From Oscillospiraceae bacterium (GTDB lineage Bacteria; Bacillota; Clostridia; Oscillospirales; Ruminococcaceae), in the NCBI GenBank assembly GCA_902363145.1, contig CABIZB010000001.1, positions 682,001 through 746,000 on the forward strand: a stretch of 64,000 nt of DNA. Direction: 5' to 3'. Positions 35,701-41,482 of the stretch are shown piece by piece; the stretch's first letter is position 1, and each line of letters begins with the position of its first letter. The notes beneath the pieces are model-generated. The model did no database searches and was not told the origin of the DNA. It saw only the letters and a program-made list of their open reading frames with translations. The translations under genes were made by a program, and so were the position numbers.

Positions 35701-35997
35701 GACCTGCTCACCAAGAACGGCATCAAGGCTGAAAAGATCTGCAAGCTCCAGCAGGGCAGACCCAACATTCTTGACGCTATCACCAACGGCGAGATAGATA
35801 TCATCATCAACACTCCCGACAACAAGCAGGGTCTCGAGGACGACAGCTACATCAGAAAGAGCGCTATCCGCAAGCGTGTATTCTATGTTACTACCGTTGC
35901 GGCTGCAAAGGCTACTGTTGAGGGCATCAAGGCAGTAAGAAGCAGAGGTGCAAACACAGTCAAGTCTCTCCAGAAGTTCCACAGCGAGATCGAATGA
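32785..35997 (+). CDS. carB: carbamoyl phosphate synthase large subunit
   Basis: 1070 residues, the normal length. It makes carbamoyl phosphate from bicarbonate, ammonia (from CarA) and two ATP for pyrimidines and arginine. Two homologous halves each have an ATP-grasp: N half [20 protein letters not shown] and C half [39 protein letters not shown] marks the first active site and [16 protein letters not shown] the second. The C-terminal MGS-like allosteric domain includes [13 protein letters not shown]. The ATG follows AAGGGAG. No carA gene adjoins it, so the small subunit must be encoded elsewhere. It is a one-gene unit ended by the terminator at 36012-36060. Confidence 0.98.
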   Translation: [1070 protein letters not shown]

Positions 35998-36011
35998 TAT
36001 TGTCAATAAAT

Positions 36012-36060
36012 AAAAAGGCGCCTTCCGATATGGGCTTTCATATCGGAAGGAGCCTTTTTT
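36012..36060. terminator. terminator between carB and the convergent orphan gene
   Basis: AAAAAGGCGCCTTCCGATAT pairs with ATATCGGAAGGAGCCTTTTT (19 pairs, one bulge) with a T run after and an A run before, so it can work for both genes. Confidence 0.92.
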
Positions 36061-38014
36061 ATGTGCTGTTTCGTACAGTAGGAAGATGCCCGGGCATATA
36101 GCCAATGGCAATTTTCTTTGCTTCATCGTCCCAGGTGAAATATACACGGATAAGCACCTGAGATTTTATGCCGTATTTTATGTGCTGATCCATAAGAAGT
36201 TTTCTGCCGTCAATGTTCATTGTGTAGTCGCTTTTATAGATTTTCAATGCTTCTTTTCCGCAGTTCTGGACTTCCCAGCCTGAGTGCTCGGCGTACAGGT
36301 CAAGGAGCTGTTTATCTATCCTGCCTGTTTTGAATTTAGCGTAACCGCTGAGAAAATATATGCCGTCGCAAAGGGTGGAAACGTCCAGACTTCCCGAATA
36401 TTTTTTCAGCTCACTTTTTGCCCGTGAGCTTATTTCAATGTATTCGCCGTACTCACGTTCCGCCCATTCCGCCACTGCGGATATTTCTGTGGGAAATTCA
36501 GCCGCTGCTTCGGCTTTGTCCTTGTAAAATTTTATTACAGATGCTGAATTATAGAACGCATCGCTTATTTTACGGTAACGCATTTCAAGTTCATTAAGGC
36601 TTGCGGAAAGCTGTGCAGCATTTTCCTCCGATTCACGAAGAAGCTTTCTGTATTGCCTGAGTTCATCGGAGGTCTGGTTGCCTGCGGCGGATTTCTGTTC
36701 CAGATCACGTATTTTATTTTTAAGTTCTCTGTTTTCCTGAGAAAGCAGATCGCATTTTTCCTCAATAGTGATGTTCTGCTTCTTCTTTTCCTTTATTTCC
36801 AGCAGTCTTGCATCACTGCCGAAAACCACATTGCCGAAATCAACGGTATTGCGCATGGGCAGAGAAAGAACTTTTTCCTTTATCCGACAGTAAAATTCAT
36901 CAAAATCAGCAGATGATACGCTGTAAGGAAATCTTTCAATCACTGTGTTATGGTCGATGATAATAACATCTCCGCATTGCAGCTTCATATCCATTCGGTT
37001 ATTGAAGATGCCGAAGCAATCCTCTTTTACAAAGCATATAAAGGCATATCCCACCGACTTCCGTGCAAGGCGTTGATAGTCAAATGTCCGAAGCCGGTCC
37101 GCTTTTTCATCGGTAATAGAAACAGCAGGCTTTTCAGGCATTTGAGGCTTTGCTTCCGAATCCGAAATGGTATGATCTTTGTTTGCAAGCTTTGTTTCAA
37201 AGCCCAGGTGAGATATATCCACCCTGACAGAGGATAATTCATCTGCGGGTCTGAGACCGTACAGCGATAGCTGGATATCATCAAGACCGTATCCTTTTAA
37301 TGCTGCCATATGTTTGCTCAGCAGAGCTTTCACATCGGCAGCTGATATTTCATGACATTCTTCCGCTTCATACGGTGCTTCCGCTGCTATCACCACGGGT
37401 ATGTTGAACTTAGGGTCCTGCACTGCATCAATAAGGAGGTTTGCCTCAGACCTTGTGGTTATATCAAGCGGCTGACCGTTCATCTCATATTCGTTTCTGA
37501 GACCGATCATGGGATTTTGTGCCAGCATTTTAACTATTGCGGGGCGGAAAACCTTGCATGGCGCTGTTGTGTCCGATGGCTCGGAGCATATGGTTCGGAT
37601 ACCTATCTCAACGCAGTCGTTATGCAGCATGAAAGAAATTTCGGTGCGGAATGTCCTGCCGTTTACGGGAGGGCGCTCTCTGTCAGTGCCGGGATTTTCG
37701 CCCATATCAGTTTCCGTAAGCTCAAACGACCACACTCCCCTGCTTTCAATAAAAACAACGCTGATATTAAAGCCTATGCTAAGGCTGAATGACTGGAGCA
37801 TATCAAACGACAGCAGATCATAGTTTTCCGGTTCGGGAAGCATTATCTGTTCGGGCAGGGTGTCAAAGCGAGAAAGCCTTGAACGCAGCCATTTCATTGT
37901 TTCAAGGATACATATTCGGAACATATCCTCTGCTGCCGAGCTGCTGCTTCTGGTGTAAGCATGGAGCTGATATGTGGGGTAACTTTTTATCTGACGAAGC
38001 TGTGTGGTAAGCAT
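36059..38014 (-). CDS. orphan 651-residue protein with coiled coil and small C-terminal RNase-like domain
   Basis: I do not recognise a named family. Residues 1-190 are mixed alpha/beta (MLTTQLRQIKSYPTYQLHAY, FRTEISFMLHNDCVEIGIRT). Residues 330-420 have YAFICFVKEDCFGIFNNRMD and DFDEFYCRIKEKVLSLPMRN. A coiled coil spans about 425-515 (CDLLSQENRELKNKIRDLEQ). The last ~80 residues, with LLMDQHIKYGIKSQVLIRVY, WDDEAKKIAIGYMPGHLPT, resemble a C-terminal unit I associate with uncharacterised bacterial proteins and with the RelE/HigB-like pattern of a strand pair ending in a basic H/R site. There is no signal peptide. It has its own consensus promoter. A defence or RNA-related role is only a guess. 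Confidence 0.7.
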   Translation of the reverse strand: MLTTQLRQIKSYPTYQLHAYTRSSSSAAEDMFRICILETMKWLRSRLSRFDTLPEQIMLPEPENYDLLSFDMLQSFSLSIGFNISVVFIESRGVWSFELTETDMGENPGTDRERPPVNGRTFRTEISFMLHNDCVEIGIRTICSEPSDTTAPCKVFRPAIVKMLAQNPMIGLRNEYEMNGQPLDITTRSEANLLIDAVQDPKFNIPVVIAAEAPYEAEECHEISAADVKALLSKHMAALKGYGLDDIQLSLYGLRPADELSSVRVDISHLGFETKLANKDHTISDSEAKPQMPEKPAVSITDEKADRLRTFDYQRLARKSVGYAFICFVKEDCFGIFNNRMDMKLQCGDVIIIDHNTVIERFPYSVSSADFDEFYCRIKEKVLSLPMRNTVDFGNVVFGSDARLLEIKEKKKQNITIEEKCDLLSQENRELKNKIRDLEQKSAAGNQTSDELRQYRKLLRESEENAAQLSASLNELEMRYRKISDAFYNSASVIKFYKDKAEAAAEFPTEISAVAEWAEREYGEYIEISSRAKSELKKYSGSLDVSTLCDGIYFLSGYAKFKTGRIDKQLLDLYAEHSGWEVQNCGKEALKIYKSDYTMNIDGRKLLMDQHIKYGIKSQVLIRVYFTWDDEAKKIAIGYMPGHLPTVRNST

Positions 38015-38044
38015 GATGACCGCCCTCTTTTGTACTTTTTATAT

Positions 38045-38073
38045 ATTGTATCACAGCACTTTGTTATTGTCAA
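38045..38073 (-). promoter_or_regulatory. promoter of the 651-residue protein gene
   Basis: On the minus strand TTGACA (38068-38073), a 17-base spacer and TACAAT (38045-38050), 31 bases before the ATG, with GAGGGCGG as ribosome site. Confidence 0.75.
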
Positions 38074-38148
38074 TATGGTTTGTTATAAGAAAAAGCAGCG
38101 GAAATGCGCTGCCGAAATGGAATATAACATCAGCCCCTAGCGTATGAT

Positions 38149-38924
38149 GTGCAAGAAAAACGTTGCCGTGCTGGTTTTCGGAATACATTACGGCACGAGC
38201 AATCAGTTGGATATGAGATAATCGCAGGTATCCAGACGGCTGCCATTGAAAATAATGTGGGGATAAACATAATCTCAGTTACTGAGGATCAGGTCAACAC
38301 AGGTGACTATGACCATCTGATCATTGATAAGAATTATGAGGGTATCTTTTTCCTCGGATTTCGCCCGCATATTGACTTTATCGAGCGCAACCGTGGGCAT
38401 AACATACCCATGGTAGTGCTTGATAACTACATCGAAAATCCCCTTGTGGCAAGAGTCGGCTGTGACAATGCCGACGGTATAACTCAGGCGGTGAAGTACC
38501 TTTATGCAAAAGGTCATCGGAAAATAGATTTTCTTGGCGGCGAAGCTGACAGCATAGTTACCATCGAGCGAAAAAACGCATATGCGGATAATCTGACTGC
38601 TTTGGGGATACCTGTTTCGGAAAGCATCATCAAGTACGGGCATTTCTCGGGCAAGGGCATCAAAAGAATGGTACTGGATATTGCAAAGGAAAATGTAACA
38701 GCTATCGTGTTCCGCAGGATATAAGCATCACAGGCTATGACAATCTGCCCATTTCCGAATGCTGCGTTCCTCCGCTGACAACTATTTATCAGAACAGACT
38801 TCACATTGGAAAAGCTGCATTTTTCACCCTGCATCAGATAAAAAGCGGCATACAGATAAGTTCGGTGCAGCTTCATACACGGCTGGTGGAGCGAGGCTCT
38901 GTGGCTGACATAAATCAGCATTGA
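38149..38924 (+). pseudogene. LacI-family regulator, decayed
   Basis: Pieces of the sugar-binding domain of a LacI/GalR regulator lie in three frames. KNVAVLVFGIHYGTSNQ is followed by a one-base shift, then GYEIIAGIQTAAIENNVGIN, VVLDNYIENPLVARVGCDN and GHRKIDFLGGE. After VTAIV a deletion and shift join to VPQDISITGYDNLPIS, which continues to the TGA at 38922-38924. The DNA-binding N terminus is absent. It lies upstream of the GH13 gene, whose regulator it may once have been. A MITE sits just after it. Confidence 0.85.
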
Positions 38925-38949
38925 CAGGTCTGGCAATACAAAGCTATAA

Positions 38950-39107
38950 TACTAATCTTCAATCAACCTACAGACAAATCCTCGGCTGAAATAAGCCCAT
39001 TCTTCGTCAAGCTCCCTTGCCGGGCGGCAAGCCCGCCTGCGGTCGCTTTCCTTGACTGGTCTTATTTCATCTGTCGGCTTTGCCTATAGAGCGATTGAAG
39101 ATTAGTA
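38950..39107 (+). mobile_element. 158-bp MITE of a second family (TACTAATC ends, TAA duplication)
   Basis: Ends TACTAATCTTCAATC and its exact inverse GATTGAAGATTAGTA; TAA at 38947-38949 and 39108-39110. The interior contains GC-rich repeats (GCCGGGCGGCAAGCCCGCC). No protein encoded. Ends resemble those of the element at 52280-52379. Confidence 0.85.
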
Positions 39108-39115
39108 TAACATTG

Positions 39116-39152
39116 GCACCTAAACGGACATCTGTTTAGGTGCTTTTTGTTT
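39116..39152 (+). terminator. terminator downstream of the LacI remnant
   Basis: GCACCTAAAC and GTTTAGGTGC, 10 pairs, loop of eight, then TTTTTGTTT. The MITE at 38950 separates it from the gene it probably served. The remaining ~140 bases up to the GH13 gene are AT-rich with possible -10 hexamers (TATAGT, TATAAT) but no clear -35. Confidence 0.85.
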
Positions 39153-39293
39153 ATCTGATTTAAAAAGTAGGATAGTATTATTATATAGTGCTTTTTTGAT
39201 AGAAATGCGTGGTCAAAAGCAGTATTATATAATCAGAAAGCAATAATGTGAAATATATAACGATTCATATTTTTGAAAGGACGGTAATTTTTT

Positions 39294-40835
39294 ATGGCAA
39301 AGTGGCTTGATAATGCAGTATTTTATGAGATATATCCTCAATCGTTCAACGACACCAACGGTGACGGTATCGGCGATTTCAACGGAATAATCGAAAAGCT
39401 TGATTATATCAAAAAGCTGGGCTGCAACGCTATCTGGATAAATCCCTGCTTCGAGTCCCCTTTCGGCGATGCGGGCTATGATGTTTCCGACTACTGCAAG
39501 GTCGCTCCCAGATACGGAACTAACGAGGATCTCAGGCATCTTTTTGATGAGGTTCACAAGCGTGATATGCACGTTCTTCTTGACCTTGTTCCGGGTCATA
39601 CAAGCGTTCAGCACAAGTGGTTCAAGGAATCAATGAAGGCTGAAAAGAATGAATACACCGACCGTTATGTATGGACTGATTCCATCTGGGAAAACCCTCA
39701 GAATATGGGCAGCATAAGAGGATTTTCCGACAGAGACGGTACTTGTGCGGTAAACTTTTTCTCACATCAGCCTGCGCTAAACTACGGCTTCTATAAATGC
39801 GAGCGTCCCTGGCAGCAGCCTATGGACGCAGAGGGCCCCAAGGCAACTCTTGAAGCTATGAAGGACATTATGCGCTTCTGGCTGGGAATGGGCTGCGACG
39901 GCTTCCGTGTGGATATGGCAGGCTCCCTGGTCAAGAACGATGAGGACGGCAAGGGTACTATCAAGCTCTGGCAGAATGTAAGAGAATTCCTTGACAGGGA
40001 ATTCCCCGAAGCTGCAATGGTATCAGAATGGGGCGAGCCTGACAAATCCATTCAGGGCGGCTTCCATATGGACTTCCTGCTCCACTTCGGCCCGTCTCAT
40101 TATAATGACCTTTTCCGCTGCGAGGAACCTTTCTTCTCCGACAGAGGCAAGGGCGATGTTTCCGAGTTCGTGGCAAAGTATAAGGAGAATTACGAAAAGT
40201 CCGAGAAAAAAGGGCTTATCTGCATACCCTCGGGCAATCACGACATGGACAGACTGGCACGCACTATCAAGGGTGATAACCTAAAAATTGCCTTTGCATT
40301 CCTGCTTTCAATGCCGGGAGCGCCTTTTATCTACTACGGCGACGAGATCGGCATGAGATATGTTGAGGGTCTAACCTCTGTTGAGGGCGGCTACGGCAGA
40401 ACAGGTTCACGCTCCCCCATGCAGTGGGACAGCACCACAAATGCAGGCTTCAGCTCCGCACCCAAGGAAGCGCTGTACATCAGGCAGGACGAAAGTGCCG
40501 ACAGACCCACCGCTGCTGCCGAAATGGCAGATGAAAATTCTCTGTGGCATGAGATAAACAGGCTTATAGAAATAAGGCAGTCCCACAAGGCACTTCTCAG
40601 CAAGGGCGAGATAGAGTTTGTATATGCCGAAAAGAACGAATATCCTCTTGCATATGTAAGAAGCAGCGGTGACGAAAAGATACTTGTTATCATAAATCCC
40701 GCTGACAGAGAGGTTTCCTTTGAAAGCAATCCTTCGCTTGGTGAAAGCATTTACAGCTTCGGGGGTAAGGCTTCTGCCGAAAACGGCATTATCACTGTTC
40801 CCGCCAAGAGCGCAGGATTTTATACTGTTAAGTAA
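39294..40835 (+). CDS. GH13-family glycosidase (alpha-amylase/alpha-glucosidase type), intracellular
   Basis: 513 residues, no signal peptide. The (beta/alpha)8 barrel begins AVFYEIYPQSFNDTNGDGIG. Conserved regions: LLDLVPGHTS (97-104), nucleophile Asp207 in CDGFRVDMAG, acid/base Glu245 in MVSEWGEP, and Asp317 in GNHDMDR. A C-terminal beta domain ends at SAGFYTVK. These residues fit an active alpha-glucan or alpha-glucoside hydrolase or transglycosylase; the exact specificity is not readable. ATG 39294 follows GAAAGGACGG. The stop TAA is the target of MITE copy 4. Confidence 0.9.
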   Translation: MAKWLDNAVFYEIYPQSFNDTNGDGIGDFNGIIEKLDYIKKLGCNAIWINPCFESPFGDAGYDVSDYCKVAPRYGTNEDLRHLFDEVHKRDMHVLLDLVPGHTSVQHKWFKESMKAEKNEYTDRYVWTDSIWENPQNMGSIRGFSDRDGTCAVNFFSHQPALNYGFYKCERPWQQPMDAEGPKATLEAMKDIMRFWLGMGCDGFRVDMAGSLVKNDEDGKGTIKLWQNVREFLDREFPEAAMVSEWGEPDKSIQGGFHMDFLLHFGPSHYNDLFRCEEPFFSDRGKGDVSEFVAKYKENYEKSEKKGLICIPSGNHDMDRLARTIKGDNLKIAFAFLLSMPGAPFIYYGDEIGMRYVEGLTSVEGGYGRTGSRSPMQWDSTTNAGFSSAPKEALYIRQDESADRPTAAAEMADENSLWHEINRLIEIRQSHKALLSKGEIEFVYAEKNEYPLAYVRSSGDEKILVIINPADREVSFESNPSLGESIYSFGGKASAENGIITVPAKSAGFYTVK

Positions 40836-40996
40836 GAACCTGTCTTCATAAGAAATGTGTGCGGATTTTCGAGCATAATTTTGTTGCAGAGTAGGCAAAA
40901 ATCCGCAGGCGGGCTTTCGCCCGGCAAGAATTTTTAACGCAGTCTGCGGCAAAATTTGCCGAAAAGACGTGCGCATATGCTTGTGAAGACGGGTTC
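40836..40996 (+). mobile_element. 161-bp MITE copy 4, inserted at the GH13 stop codon
   Basis: TAA at 40833-40835 (the gene's stop) and 40997-40999 flank it. It differs from copy 3 by one base seen (AAGAATTTTT for AAGGATTTTT). It separates the gene from its terminator at 41026. Confidence 0.9.
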
Positions 40997-41025
40997 TAAT
41001 AATCAAATATTCTGAATATCCTTTT

Positions 41026-41064
41026 AAATCGCAGATGTCAATACCGACTTCTGCGATTTTTTAT
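41026..41064 (+). terminator. original terminator of the GH13 gene
   Basis: AAATCGCAGA and TCTGCGATTT, 10 pairs, loop of 14, followed by TTTTAT. It now lies beyond MITE copy 4. Confidence 0.8.
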
Positions 41065-41160
41065 ACATAAAATCCTATGAGATTTTGTTGCAAATATACA
41101 ACTTTAACAAATCATTTCAAAATAGCTTGACATTATAGTTAGCATATAGTAACGTATAGC

Positions 41161-41190
41161 TGTGACCAAAAACGAATAAAAATGGTCACA
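41161..41190. promoter_or_regulatory. inverted repeat upstream of the TetR remnant (operator candidate)
   Basis: TGTGACCA and TGGTCACA, perfect eight-base arms 14 bases apart, end 16 bases before the TTG start. TTGACA lies at 41127-41132. The position fits an autoregulatory site. Confidence 0.45.
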
Positions 41191-41206
41191 GAAATGAGGT
41201 GTGCTA

Positions 41207-41356
41207 TTGCCGATAGCTTTTACAGAAGAAGAAATGACAAAACTGCGGCATGAACTGATGCTTGCGGGAATAAGGCTCAGCAGAGAGATGGGACTGCAAA
41301 GAATGTCTGTGGAGAAAATAACCTCCGCTGTGGGAATAGCCAAGGGCAGCTTTTAG
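41207..41356 (+). pseudogene. TetR-family regulator, truncated after the helix-turn-helix
   Basis: TTG 41207, preceded by GAGGTG, opens 49 codons: MPIAFTEEEMTKLRHELMLA, then GIRLSREMGLQRMSVEKI and TSAVGIAKGSF, the usual N-terminal DNA-binding part of TetR proteins, where KGSFYxxF is expected. A TAG replaces the Tyr codon, and only a short frame (LESLKLRDETLEEL) follows before another stop, so most of the ligand domain is deleted. It precedes a UvrA paralogue; such TetR-UvrA pairs are common in clostridia, so it probably once controlled that gene. Confidence 0.78.
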
Positions 41357-41482
41357 CTCGAAAGCCTGAAGCTCAGAGACGAAACCCTGGAGGAATTATA
41401 AAAATTAACCCGTATGCACTTGAATTTCATATTCATTTGTATTATGCTGTACTGTGTAACTACAATACAGTAAGGTGATCTT

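Noticed and set aside
38094..38111. Hairpin GCAGCG...CGCTGC with T run on the minus strand
   Set aside because: It looks like a terminator but no minus-strand gene lies upstream of it; it may be a relic, so it is not listed as a feature.
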